From contig JAKOVH010000013.1 in the NCBI GenBank assembly GCA_029782145.1, positions 248,001-312,000 on the forward strand: a DNA stretch of 64,000 nucleotides. The letters run 5' to 3'. Numbering within the stretch: position 1 is the first letter of the stretch; every line of letters starts with the position of its first letter. Source of the DNA: Actinomycetes bacterium. GTDB taxonomy: Bacteria; Actinomycetota; Acidimicrobiia; Acidimicrobiales; Acidimicrobilacustridaceae. The translations under genes and the position numbers were made by a program. This document shows positions 8,606-17,579 of the stretch, piece after piece. The notes under the pieces were generated by a model. It saw nothing but the letters and a program-made list of their open reading frames with translations. It had not been told where the DNA came from and ran no database searches.

Positions 8606-11600
8606 GTGACTGACCCGCAGACCTCCCCGACGCGCCCCGCCGCAGACCCCGGCGGCGGTCTCGACGAACCGCCCGGCCCCGCACCGGCCGTCGTCGTGAC
8701 CATGGTCGCCCACGACCCGGGCTGGTGGTTCGAGGAGACCCTCGCGAGCGTCGCCGCCCAGGACTACCCGAACGTGTCGGTGCTCGTCGTCGACACGGCG
8801 AGCGCCGACGCCGACGCGCTGCGCGACCGGGTGGCGGCGGTGCTGCCGGAGGCGCACCTGCGGCGCCTGGAGCGCAACGCAGGCTTCGCGGTCGCCGCCG
8901 ACGAGGTGCTGACCGCCGTGCAGGGCGCGGCGTTCCACCTATTCTGCCACGACGACGTGCGGCTGGCGCCCGACGCGGTGCGCCAGCTGGTCGAGGAGGC
9001 GTACCGCTCGAACGCCGGCGTGGTCGGCGCCAAGGTCGTCGAGTGGTCCGACCCCCGCCGGCTGCTCTCGGTGGGCATGGGCGCGGACCGCTACGGCCAA
9101 CCCATCAGCTACGTGGAGCGGGGCGACCTCGACCAGGGCCAGCACGACGCCGTCCGCGACGTGTTCTACGTGCCCGGCTCGGCCACCCTGGTGCGCGCCG
9201 ACCTGTTCGAGGCCATCGGCGGCTTCGACCGGGAGATGACCTTCCACGGCGAGGACCTCGACCTGTGCTGGCGGGCCCACGTCGCCGGCGCCCGGGTGGT
9301 CGTCGCGCCCGCGGCGCGGGTCGCGCATCTCGAGGCCCTGGGCGCCCGCCGGCCGGTCGACGACCGGCGCCGGCTCCAGCAGCGCCACCGCCTGCGGGCC
9401 ATGCGGGTCTCGTCGTCGTTCGCCACCCGCCTGGTGGCCACCCCCGTGGCGATGGTGCTGGCGCTCATGGAGGTGCTCCAGTCGCTCGCCCTCGGGCGCC
9501 TGCGCCACGCACGCGACATCGCCTCGGCCTGGACCTGGAACGTCGCCCACTCCGGCTCGGCCCGCCGGCGCCGCCGACTGCTCGCCGCCCACCGCCGGGC
9601 CCCCGACCGCGACGTCCGCTCGTTCCAGGGTCGGGGGAGCGCTCGCTTCTCGGCGTTCGTGAGAGCGCAGGTGGGCCGCGACGAGAGCGGCCGGCGCGAC
9701 TTCGTGTCGAACCTGCGAGCGTCGCGGGCGACCACCTCGGTGGTCGTGTGGGGGCTGGTCGTGCTGTTCCTGCTGCTCGGCAGCCGCGAGCTGCTCGGCG
9801 GCGGCATCCCCGCGGTCGGCGGGTTCCAGCCGTTCCTCGGCCCGGGACAGATGCTGACGCGCTGGATCAGCGGCTACCAGGCCGTCGGACTGGGCTCCAC
9901 CGACCCCGCGCCGACCGGCCTCGGCCTGTTCGGCGCGCTCGGGGTCGTCTTCCTCGGCGCCGTCGGCGTGCTGCGAGGCGTGCTCATCCTCGGCCTGTGG
10001 CCCCTCGGGGCCGTCGGCCTCTGGCGGTTCACCAAGCCCGTCGGCTCCCGCCGGGCGCGAATGGTGGCCATGGTCACCTACGTGATCATCCCCCTGCCCG
10101 CCAACGCCATGGCCGGGGGCGGATGGGGCGGGCTGGTCGCCTACGCCGCCGTGCCCTGGATGCTCAGCCAGCTCGCCGGCGCCTCCCAGCTGGCGCCGTT
10201 CGGCGCGGTGGGCGGCAGCGCCGGTCCCGGCGTGCGCCGGCGGCCCCTGGTGCACCGGGTGCTGGCCGTCGGGGCCATCACGGGCCTCGCCGCGGTGGTC
10301 GAGCCGTCGGTCGTGGTGGTGCTGGTCGGCTGCGCCGCCGCGCTCGTCGTCGGTGGGCTGCTCGCCGGCCAGCTGGCGGGAGCCGGTCGGGTGCTCGTGG
10401 TCGGCGTGGCGGGGGCGGTGGTGGCGGTGGTCTTGCAGCTGCCGTGGAGCCTCTCCGCGGCCCGCGGGTGGGATGCCGTGGTGCCGGCGGGCTCCAACGG
10501 CGGCTTCGGCCTCGACCTGTCCGAGGTGCTGCGCTTCGCCACCGGCCCGTTCGGCAACGGGCTGCTCGGGTGGGCGATCCTCGTCACGGCCCTGCTGCCG
10601 CTGCTGATCGGACGCCGGTGGCGCCTGGGCTGGGCGGTGCGCGGCTGGCTGCTCGCGGTGGCCGGCTTCGGTGTGGCCTGGGCCGCCGGCCAGGGGTGGG
10701 TCGACAGCGGGCTGCCGTCGCCGGAGGTCGTGCTGGCCCCCGCCGCGGCGGGTCTGGCCCTCGCCGCCGGGCTGGGCATGGCCGCCTTCGAGGTCGACCT
10801 GCCCGACTACCACTTCGGTTGGCGCCAGATCGTGTCGCTGCTCGCCGGTGCCGCGTTCGTGCTGGCCCTGCTGCCCGCCCTGACCAGCACCCTCTCGGGG
10901 CGCTGGGACCTGCCTCGCGGCGACTACGACCGTGCCCTCGCCTTCCTCGACCAGCCGGTCGACGCGCAGATGTCGCGGGTGCTGTGGCTCGGCGACGCCG
11001 GGGCGCTGCCCCTCGGCGCGTGGCGCCTCGACGCCCCCGCGGTCGACGACCTCGGCCCGGACCGCACCCTGGCCTTCGCCACCACGGCGGCCGGCACCTC
11101 GTCGATCGCCGAGCACTGGGCCGGCGCCGAGGGCGCGGCGTCGAACCTCGAGTCGGCCCTGCAGGTGGCGGCCGCCGGGGGCACCACCCGGCTGGGGGCC
11201 CTGCTCGCACCCATGGCCGTGGAGTACGTGGTCGTGCCGTTGGGCCCGGCGCCCGACCCCTACGCCCGCGACCGCACCTACATGCCGAGCAACCTCCTCG
11301 CCGTGCTCGACGGCCAGCTCGACCTCGACTCGCTCACAGTGAACCCCGGTGTGCGCGTCTACCGCAACGCGGCCTACGGGCCGTCCCGGGCCCTGCTGCG
11401 GCCCGACGCGCGCATCCCGGCCGGTGGCGAGGCCCTCTCCGACCGGGTCGTCCCCGGGCTGGCCAAGGCGCCGGCCGTCCTGGCCGACGTGCAGGGCTAC
11501 GCCCACTGGGCGGGATCGCTCGACACCGCCGGGCAGCTGTACGTGGCCGACGCCGGCGACCGCTGGCGGCTGGAGGTCGACGGGAGCTCGGTGGCGGCCA

Positions 11601-11989
11601 CCGACGCCCTCGGCTGGGCCCGCACCTACGCCGTGCCGTCCGGCGGCCGGGCCACCCTGCGCTTCGACACACCCCTCACCCGGTGGCTGGCGCTGGCCGG
11701 CCAGGTCGCGCTGTGGGCGCTCGTGCTCACCTACCTGCTGCGGGTCCGGGTGCGGGAGGACGAGCGCATCGACCTGGGCGCTGAGCCGGTGCCCGGCGAC
11801 GCGGGCGGGGAGCGACGCCACGTCGTCGTGGCGGCCGACGGGGCCGACGTCGACGACGCGCCGGCGGCCGACGCCGAGCTGCCCACCATGGCCGTCCCCG
11901 TCGTCACCGCCGAGCCCCCGGTCCGCCGCGGCCGACCCGGCGGGCGGCGCCGTCGCACCGATCGGAGCGACGAGAGGAGCTCGACGTGA
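8606..11989 (+). CDS. Large membrane glycosyltransferase (GT2 domain plus multi-span membrane domain)
   Basis: A 1127-residue protein from the GTG at 8606. Residues 25-260 form a GT2 catalytic domain: VVVTMVAHDPGWWFEETL, the DTASAD and FCHDDV aspartates (DxD-like), and GGFDREMTFHGEDLDLCWRA for the acceptor site. It continues with about a dozen membrane segments (from VVWGLVVLFLLLG near residue 380 to LAGQVALWALVLTYLL near 1040) and a long periplasmic region. The tail is charged and variable. It probably transfers sugars from lipid-linked donors to a surface glycan. The frame stays open upstream to 8012, but that part is antisense to the GT4 and small genes. Its TGA overlaps the GTG of the DUF5719 gene. 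Confidence 0.85.
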   Translation: MTDPQTSPTRPAADPGGGLDEPPGPAPAVVVTMVAHDPGWWFEETLASVAAQDYPNVSVLVVDTASADADALRDRVAAVLPEAHLRRLERNAGFAVAADEVLTAVQGAAFHLFCHDDVRLAPDAVRQLVEEAYRSNAGVVGAKVVEWSDPRRLLSVGMGADRYGQPISYVERGDLDQGQHDAVRDVFYVPGSATLVRADLFEAIGGFDREMTFHGEDLDLCWRAHVAGARVVVAPAARVAHLEALGARRPVDDRRRLQQRHRLRAMRVSSSFATRLVATPVAMVLALMEVLQSLALGRLRHARDIASAWTWNVAHSGSARRRRRLLAAHRRAPDRDVRSFQGRGSARFSAFVRAQVGRDESGRRDFVSNLRASRATTSVVVWGLVVLFLLLGSRELLGGGIPAVGGFQPFLGPGQMLTRWISGYQAVGLGSTDPAPTGLGLFGALGVVFLGAVGVLRGVLILGLWPLGAVGLWRFTKPVGSRRARMVAMVTYVIIPLPANAMAGGGWGGLVAYAAVPWMLSQLAGASQLAPFGAVGGSAGPGVRRRPLVHRVLAVGAITGLAAVVEPSVVVVLVGCAAALVVGGLLAGQLAGAGRVLVVGVAGAVVAVVLQLPWSLSAARGWDAVVPAGSNGGFGLDLSEVLRFATGPFGNGLLGWAILVTALLPLLIGRRWRLGWAVRGWLLAVAGFGVAWAAGQGWVDSGLPSPEVVLAPAAAGLALAAGLGMAAFEVDLPDYHFGWRQIVSLLAGAAFVLALLPALTSTLSGRWDLPRGDYDRALAFLDQPVDAQMSRVLWLGDAGALPLGAWRLDAPAVDDLGPDRTLAFATTAAGTSSIAEHWAGAEGAASNLESALQVAAAGGTTRLGALLAPMAVEYVVVPLGPAPDPYARDRTYMPSNLLAVLDGQLDLDSLTVNPGVRVYRNAAYGPSRALLRPDARIPAGGEALSDRVVPGLAKAPAVLADVQGYAHWAGSLDTAGQLYVADAGDRWRLEVDGSSVAATDALGWARTYAVPSGGRATLRFDTPLTRWLALAGQVALWALVLTYLLRVRVREDERIDLGAEPVPGDAGGERRHVVVAADGADVDDAPAADAELPTMAVPVVTAEPPVRRGRPGGRRRRTDRSDERSST

Positions 11990-13551
11990 CCCGCGCCCTG
12001 CGGCTCCCGACCCTCGTGCTGCTGCCGGTGCTGGCGGTGCTGGCCCTCGTCGCCGAGGCCGGCCGGTCCGACGCGCCCAGCTCCCAGGCCCGCCTGTCGG
12101 AGATGACCCCGACGGCGGCCGCCCCGGGCACGCCCAGCTCGACGTGGTACTGCGCCGCCGGCTCGGCGACGGGGGCGGCCAGCGGGCTCGCCGAGCAGCG
12201 GGTGATCGTGTCGAACACCTCCGACACCACGGCGCGGGGCACCATCACGGTCGTGGGCGAGGACGGCACCACCGCGGCGGTGCCGCTGTCGCTCGGGGCG
12301 CACAGCCGCACCACCGTCCTGCTCAGCGACCACGTCAAGTCCCGCTGGGCGGCGGCCCTCGTGGAGGTGTCCGACGCCCAGGTGGCGGTGGCCCAGGACC
12401 TGGTGGGCCCGGCCGGGCGGTCGGCGTCGGCGTGCGCGTCGGCGGCCAGCGCCAACTGGTACTTCCCGTCGGGCACCACCCGTGCCGGCAGCGGCATGTG
12501 GATGGCGTTGTACAACCCGTTCCCGGGCGAGGCCACGGTCGACCTGAGCTTCGACACCGACGACGGCGCCCGCTCGCCCCAGGACTTCCAGGGGCTCGTG
12601 GTGCCCGGGGGGCGCGTCGTGGTGGTCGACGTCGCCGCCGCGGTGACGCTGCGCGAGCACGTGGCCACCACCGTCAGCACCCGCAACGGGCGGATCATCG
12701 CCGAGCAGCTCCAGACGACCGACGGGCGCGACGGCACACCGAAGGGCCTCACCGCCACGGTGGGGGCCACCACCCCCGCCCCGACGTGGACGTTCCCGGC
12801 CGGCGCGGCCGACAACGGGGCCGAGACGGTGTCGCTGTTCAACCCGGGCGAGGCCGACACCGAGGTGTCGGTGCAGGTGCAGCTGGCCGACCCGGCCACC
12901 AACGGCTCCGTGGAGCCGTTCGAGGTGCGGGTGCCCGCCCACCGCTTCGCCGTGGTCGACGTGGCGGCCGACGGGCGGGTGCCTCGCGGGGTCGCCCACT
13001 GGCTCGTCGTGCGCTCCGCCGACGGGTCGAAGATCGTGGCCGAGCGAGCGCAGGGCGGCGACGGCGGCAAGGGCCTCACCTACACCGTGGGCCTCCCCGT
13101 GGTCGCCACCGAGTGGGTCACGCCCCTGTCCGGTGGCACCTCGTCGGCGCTGGCGATCGTGAACCCCTCGGCCACCTCGACCGCCACGGTGAGCGTGCGC
13201 CGTCAGGCTCGCGGCCAGGTGCAGGACCTGCCCGGCGCGGGCAGCGTGGTCATCCCGCCGGGGGAGTGGGCGCTGATCGAGCGCCTGCCCGCGGAGGTCT
13301 CGGGCGGCGACACGTCGTTCCTCGTGGCGTCCGACCAGCCCGTCGCCGTGGGGCAGTGGTTCGTCGTCTCCCGGCCCGACGACGTCTCGTCGCCCGTCGG
13401 GGTCCCCGTCATGGGCACCCAGTCGCTGCCCGTCGACGTCATCGGGCCGCAGGTCGCGAGCGCCACGCCCGACGCGCCGGCGTCGCGCACCGACACCCCG
13501 GCCGACAGCGCCTCGGTGCCCGCCGGCGACACCGCCACGACGGGGGGCTGA
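11986..13551 (+). CDS. DUF5719 family secreted protein
   Basis: A 521-residue exported protein: a signal-anchor-like N-terminus (residues 7-22, LPTLVLLPVLAVLALV) and then repeated beta-rich modules. The modules contain WYCAAGSATG, VIVSNTSDTTARGTI, WYFPSGTT...ALYNPFPGEA, WTFPAGAA...SLFNPGEADTEV and WVTPLSGG...LAIVNPSATSTATV, that is, four copies of a N(P/T)xxxxATV-type beta sandwich unit. This is the DUF5719 pattern, found beside large glycosyltransferases in actinomycetes; function unknown. The last 35 residues are a Thr/Ala/Asp tail. The start overlaps the glycosyltransferase stop (GTGA), so the pair is translationally coupled and may work together at the cell surface. Confidence 0.85.
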   Translation: MTRALRLPTLVLLPVLAVLALVAEAGRSDAPSSQARLSEMTPTAAAPGTPSSTWYCAAGSATGAASGLAEQRVIVSNTSDTTARGTITVVGEDGTTAAVPLSLGAHSRTTVLLSDHVKSRWAAALVEVSDAQVAVAQDLVGPAGRSASACASAASANWYFPSGTTRAGSGMWMALYNPFPGEATVDLSFDTDDGARSPQDFQGLVVPGGRVVVVDVAAAVTLREHVATTVSTRNGRIIAEQLQTTDGRDGTPKGLTATVGATTPAPTWTFPAGAADNGAETVSLFNPGEADTEVSVQVQLADPATNGSVEPFEVRVPAHRFAVVDVAADGRVPRGVAHWLVVRSADGSKIVAERAQGGDGGKGLTYTVGLPVVATEWVTPLSGGTSSALAIVNPSATSTATVSVRRQARGQVQDLPGAGSVVIPPGEWALIERLPAEVSGGDTSFLVASDQPVAVGQWFVVSRPDDVSSPVGVPVMGTQSLPVDVIGPQVASATPDAPASRTDTPADSASVPAGDTATTGG

Positions 13552-13556
13552 CCGCG

Positions 13557-14057
13557 GTGGAGCGCCTGGTCGTGGCCGCGGCCCTCGTGGCCGTCGCCGT
13601 GGTGGTGGCCCTGGTGGTGCAGCGGCGCCGGCCGGCGCCGCCGTCGGGTCCCGAGTGGCACGTGCCGGCCCAGCTCGACCGGACCGACTTCGACCGGCCC
13701 GACGCCCCGTGGCTCGTGGTCGTGTTCACCTCGGCCACCTGCGACTCGTGCCAGGGCGTGTGGGAGCGGGCCGTGCCCCTCGACGCCGGCCCGCAGGGCC
13801 CTGTCGCCCTCCAGCGGGTGGAGGTCACCACCGACCCGGAGCTGCACCGGCGCTACGGCATCGACGCGGTGCCGCTCACCTTGGTGGTCGACGTCGCCGG
13901 CGTGGTGGTGCGCCACTTCGTCGGCCCGTTGACCGCCACCGACCTGTGGGCCGCCGTCGCCGAGGCCCGCGAGCCGGGCTCGACGCCGCAGCACTGCCAG
14001 AAGCCCGACGCCGACACCGACGCCGACGCCGACACCGAGGTCGAACCCGGCGCCTGA
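13557..14057 (+). CDS. Membrane-anchored thioredoxin-like protein
   Basis: 166 residues from the GTG at 13557: one N-terminal membrane segment (LVVAAALVAVAVVVALVV), then a thioredoxin fold. The redox motif is TSATCDSCQGVW, a CxxC with Asp-Ser between the cysteines, and IDAVPLTLVVDVAG contains the cis-proline expected of the fold. The C-terminal 20 residues are a DADTD repeat tail. The gene starts five bases after the DUF5719 stop, making a three-gene unit with the large glycosyltransferase. It probably reduces or isomerises disulfides of an exported partner; which partner is not shown. Confidence 0.82.
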   Translation: MERLVVAAALVAVAVVVALVVQRRRPAPPSGPEWHVPAQLDRTDFDRPDAPWLVVVFTSATCDSCQGVWERAVPLDAGPQGPVALQRVEVTTDPELHRRYGIDAVPLTLVVDVAGVVVRHFVGPLTATDLWAAVAEAREPGSTPQHCQKPDADTDADADTEVEPGA

Positions 14058-14130
14058 GCGCCTCGGACCGGGTCTGTCGCGTGCGACGGCCGCACCGGCG
14101 ACCGGTTCGCGCGAGAGGAGGGGTCGCCGG

Positions 14131-16122
14131 TCAGGCCTCGGGCGGGTGGTCGGTGTGGGGGAAGGTGCCCGCCCCGCCGATGCCGTCGGCGCCGTTGCCC
14201 GAGGGCCCGCTGAGGGCGGCCACGCTGTGGGGGTTGGCCGACGTCGAGCCGGCCCGGGCCAGCTCCAGCAGGCGGGTCACCTCGGTGCCCTCGATGGTCT
14301 CGTGCTCGAGCAGCGCCCGGGCGACCAGGTCGAGGCCGTGGCGGTTCTCGGTGAGCGAGGCGCGGCAGCGCTCCTGGGCCTCGCGCAGGATGCGCTCGAC
14401 CTCCTCGTCGATCACCCGGGCGGTGTCGTCGGAGTAGTCGCGGGTGTGCATGAGGTCCTCGCCCAGGAACACCTGCCCCTGCGAGCCCCACGCCATGGGC
14501 CCGACCCGGGCGCTCATGCCCCATTCGCGCACCATCTTGCGGGCCAGCTCGGTGGCGCCCACCAGGTCGTTGTTGGCGCCGGTGGAGACCACGCCGAACA
14601 CCAGCTCCTCGGCGATGCGCCCGCCCATGCGCACCACCAGCGAGTCCTCGATGTAGTCCTGGCGGTAGATGTGCTTCTCCTCGGTCGGCAGCTGCATGGT
14701 GACGCCCAGCGCCATGCCCGACGGGATGATCGTGACCTTGTGGAGCGGGTCGGCCGTGGGGAGCACGGCGGCGCACACGGCGTGGCCGGCCTCGTGGTAG
14801 GCGATGGCCTCCTTCTCGAGGTCGGACAGCACCATCGAGTCGCGGCGCTGGCCCATGAGCACGCGGTCGCGAGCCTCCTCGAAGTGGCGCTTGTGGATCT
14901 CGGTGGCCCCCTCGCGCACGGCGAACAGGGCGGCCTCGTTCACCAGGTTCGACAGGTCGGCACCGCTCATCCCGGGGGTGCCCCGGGCGACGAGGTCGAG
15001 GTCGACGTCGGGGGCCAGGCGCTTGTGGCGCACGTGCACGTCGAGGATCTGGCGGCGGTCGTCGAGCTCGGGCAGGGGCACCACGACCTGGCGGTCGAAG
15101 CGGCCCGGCCGCAGCAGCGCCGGGTCGAGGATGTCCGGGCGGTTGGTGGCCGCCATCATCACGATGCCGGTGGTGACCTCGAAGCCGTCCATCTCGGCGA
15201 GCATCTGGTTGAGGGTCTGCTCGCGCTCGTCGTGGCCGCCGCCGAGGCCGGCGCCGCGCTTGCGGCCGATGGAGTCGATCTCGTCGATGAAGATGATGGC
15301 TCGGCCCATCTTGCGGGCGCTCTGGAACAGGTCGCGCACCCGGCTGGCGCCGACGCCGACGAACATCTCCATGAAGTCCGAGCCGGTGACCGACAGGAAC
15401 GGCACGCCGGCCTCGCCCGCCACGGCCCGGGCGATGAGGGTCTTGCCGGTGCCCGGAGGCCCCACCAGCAGCACCCCCTTGGGGATGCGGGCCCCGATCT
15501 CGCCGAACTTCTCGGGGTGCTTGAGGAAATCGACCACCTCGGTGACGTCCTGCTTGACGCCTTCGTAGCCGGCGACGTCGGCGAACGTCGTGCCCGGGCG
15601 CTCGGTGCTGTAGGTCTTCGCCCGGCTGCGGCCGATCGACATGATGTTGCCCATCTGGCCCTGGGCCCGGCGCTGCATCCACACGAAGAACCCGATCAGC
15701 AGGGCCACGGGGAGCAGGAGGGGCAGCAGGGTGCCCCAGAGGCTCTGGCTGGGCGTGGAGAAGTCGACGCCCTTCTCGGTCATGAGCTGCTGATCGGCGT
15801 CGGGGGGCTGCAGCGGGCCGGTGGTCGTGAAGTGCGAGCCGTCGGTCAGCGTGCCCGAGATGTGGCCGTTGGAGTTGTCGAAGGTGGCGTCGGCGTCGTT
15901 CTGCGCCGACCCCTTGACGTCGTTGCTCTGCAGCTTGGCGATGAACTCGCCGTAGCTGATCTGGTCGCTCGGGGTCGACGAGGCGACGAACTGCAGCAGG
16001 ATGGCACCCACCACCACGGCCAGCAGGACGAAGATCGTCCAGCGGGGCCAGCCCTGGTCGGAGCCGAAGCGACCACCGCTGCGCGGCTCACCGGGGGGAG
16101 GGGTGGGGCTCTCGGGACTCAT
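14131..16122 (-). CDS. ftsH: ATP-dependent zinc metalloprotease FtsH
   Basis: 663 residues, membrane-bound AAA+ protease that degrades membrane and soluble proteins. Two membrane segments flank a short extracytoplasmic domain ([18 protein letters not shown] near 30 and [17 protein letters not shown] near 135). Walker A is GPPGTGKT near 220, Walker [12 protein letters not shown], the second region of homology [18 protein letters not shown], and the zinc-protease motif HEAGH near 440. The C-terminal tail is Gly/Ala-rich and ends THTDHPPEA-like. Convergent with the thioredoxin-like gene. The ATG at 16122 is preceded at six bases by TAGGCT, so the mRNA is probably leaderless. Confidence 0.97.
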   Translation of the reverse strand: MSPESPTPPPGEPRSGGRFGSDQGWPRWTIFVLLAVVVGAILLQFVASSTPSDQISYGEFIAKLQSNDVKGSAQNDADATFDNSNGHISGTLTDGSHFTTTGPLQPPDADQQLMTEKGVDFSTPSQSLWGTLLPLLLPVALLIGFFVWMQRRAQGQMGNIMSIGRSRAKTYSTERPGTTFADVAGYEGVKQDVTEVVDFLKHPEKFGEIGARIPKGVLLVGPPGTGKTLIARAVAGEAGVPFLSVTGSDFMEMFVGVGASRVRDLFQSARKMGRAIIFIDEIDSIGRKRGAGLGGGHDEREQTLNQMLAEMDGFEVTTGIVMMAATNRPDILDPALLRPGRFDRQVVVPLPELDDRRQILDVHVRHKRLAPDVDLDLVARGTPGMSGADLSNLVNEAALFAVREGATEIHKRHFEEARDRVLMGQRRDSMVLSDLEKEAIAYHEAGHAVCAAVLPTADPLHKVTIIPSGMALGVTMQLPTEEKHIYRQDYIEDSLVVRMGGRIAEELVFGVVSTGANNDLVGATELARKMVREWGMSARVGPMAWGSQGQVFLGEDLMHTRDYSDDTARVIDEEVERILREAQERCRASLTENRHGLDLVARALLEHETIEGTEVTRLLELARAGSTSANPHSVAALSGPSGNGADGIGGAGTFPHTDHPPEA

Positions 16123-16128
16123 GACCCA

Positions 16129-16134
16129 AGCCTA
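16129..16134 (-). promoter_or_regulatory. Promoter -10-like TAGGCT for ftsH
   Basis: TAGGCT on the minus strand ends six bases before the ftsH ATG; no ribosome-binding site lies between them. Confidence 0.5.
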
Positions 16135-16157
16135 GATGGCAGTGCCGAAAATCCCTG

Positions 16158-16388
16158 TCAGGAAGCGGTGAGGTGGCCCGCCAGGGCCGCCGCGCCGCGC
16201 CGCCGGTCGAGCAGCCGCCAGCCCCGGGGGACGACGAGGCTGTCGGCGTGGCGACGGCACACGTCGTAGTAGGCGGGGTGCGCCTCGTCGGCCAGCGGGT
16301 CGAGCTCGACCGTGCGGTTGGCGTAGTCGTAGCCGAGGGTGGCGCACGCGGGCTGCCCGCAACCGGGGCGGGCGCAGGAACGGGTCAT
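16158..16388 (-). CDS. DUF3499 family small zinc-ribbon-like protein
   Basis: 76 residues. The N-terminus MTRSCARPGCGQPACATLGY and the later YYDVCRRHADSLVVPRGW give four or more cysteines and a histidine in the DUF3499 order, a short actinobacterial family of unknown function thought to bind zinc. In Mycobacterium a DUF3499 gene also sits near phosphomannomutase and the F420 genes. ATG at 16388 with TACGTT six bases ahead, hence probably leaderless. A longer frame running on upstream is not supported. Confidence 0.85.
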   Translation of the reverse strand: MTRSCARPGCGQPACATLGYDYANRTVELDPLADEAHPAYYDVCRRHADSLVVPRGWRLLDRRRGAAALAGHLTAS

Positions 16389-16394
16389 GGCGGG

Positions 16395-16400
16395 AACGTA
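16395..16400 (-). promoter_or_regulatory. Promoter -10-like TACGTT for the DUF3499 gene
   Basis: TACGTT ends six bases before the ATG at 16388 on the minus strand. It faces away from the plus-strand hexamer at 16437. Confidence 0.45.
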
Positions 16401-16436
16401 CCGCCGGGTGCGGGCGAGGGCGCGGACCGCGGCCGG

Positions 16437-16442
16437 TAGCCT
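16437..16442 (+). promoter_or_regulatory. Promoter -10-like TAGCCT for the CPBP protease gene
   Basis: TAGCCT lies eight bases before the GTG at 16451, with no Shine-Dalgarno sequence in between. Confidence 0.5.
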
Positions 16443-16450
16443 CGGCGCTC

Positions 16451-17506
16451 GTGACTCCCGCCAAGCGCCGAACCTCCCGGGTCACGCCGTCGCCCAAGAA
16501 GGCCCCGCCCCCCTCGTCGCGCACCACCCCGAAGGGCTCCAAGGGCCGGGTCCCCGTGGCGGCACCGGGCTCCAAGGCGGCGCGCCGGCAAGCCGCCGCC
16601 GAGCGGGAGCGCGACCGCGCCGTGCCCCCACCGGGCGCCGCCGCCACCGGGCGCGACGCCACCGGCGCCGACGAGGCCGAGCTCGTCGACGCCCCGGGCG
16701 CTCCGGGCGCTCCGGGCGCTCCGGGCGCAGCGGGCACCCGTCGCCGCTACGCCTACGGGGCCGGTGCGCTCATCCTCGCCTTCCTCGTCGGGCAGGTGCT
16801 CTACGCCGTCGGCTACGCCATCGTGCGGGCCACCACCACCTACGACTTCGCCGTGCCCCCCGGGGTCGGCGCCGCGGTGGGCCAGGCCGCGTCGCAGGCC
16901 GCCACCGGGCAGCCCCTCGCCATCGGCGTGCCGCCACCGCTGTGGGTCACCACGCTGCTCCAGCTGCCCCTGTGGGCCGGCCTGGCCGGCGTGCCCATCT
17001 GGTTCGCGGTGAAGAAGGGCAAGGGCGTGGTCGCCGACCTCGGCCTGCGCATGAAGGCCATCGACGTGCCCGTGGGCCTGGCCGTCGGTGTCGCCTGCCA
17101 GCTGCTGATGGTCCCCGCCCTCTACTGGGTGGTGTTCCGCTTCATCGGGGTGAAGGACGTGTCGGCCGCCGCCCGCGAGCTCACCGACCGGGCCACCGAC
17201 CCGTGGTCGGTCGTGCTGGTGTTCCTCATCGTCGGGCTCGGCGCCCCGGTGGCCGAGGAGATCTACTTCCGCGGGATGGCCCAGCGGATCTTCGGGCGCC
17301 GGCTCGCCGCGCCGTGGGCGATCCTGGCCTCCGCTGCGTTCTTCGCCGCGTCGCACCTGCAGCCCCTGCAGTTCCCGGCGCTGCTGCTGTTCGGCGTCGT
17401 GCTCGGCGTCATGGCGTGGCGCACCGGCAGGCTGGGCCCGGCGATCTGGGCCCACGTCGGGTTCAACACCGTCACCGCCGTCACCTTGGTGTTCCACCTC
17501 GGGTAG
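16451..17506 (+). CDS. CPBP family intramembrane metalloprotease
   Basis: 351 residues. The first 95 are a basic, Ala/Pro-rich cytoplasmic tail with a collagen-like (APG)n run made by a nine-base DNA repeat at about 16700-16731. About seven membrane segments follow. The family's catalytic motifs are all present: EEIYFRG (EExxxR) near residue 274, SHLQPLQ (His of motif 2) near 300, and HVGFN near 337. CPBP proteases (Rce1-like) cut membrane proteins; the substrate here is unknown. Divergent from DUF3499. The stop is about 70 bases before the next gene. Confidence 0.88.
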   Translation: MTPAKRRTSRVTPSPKKAPPPSSRTTPKGSKGRVPVAAPGSKAARRQAAAERERDRAVPPPGAAATGRDATGADEAELVDAPGAPGAPGAPGAAGTRRRYAYGAGALILAFLVGQVLYAVGYAIVRATTTYDFAVPPGVGAAVGQAASQAATGQPLAIGVPPPLWVTTLLQLPLWAGLAGVPIWFAVKKGKGVVADLGLRMKAIDVPVGLAVGVACQLLMVPALYWVVFRFIGVKDVSAAARELTDRATDPWSVVLVFLIVGLGAPVAEEIYFRGMAQRIFGRRLAAPWAILASAAFFAASHLQPLQFPALLLFGVVLGVMAWRTGRLGPAIWAHVGFNTVTAVTLVFHLG

Positions 17507-17579
17507 TGGGCCCACCGGGCCGGCGCCCGATCGCGGATGACCGCGGACGGGGGCGCCCGGGTGCCACGATGGGCCGGCC

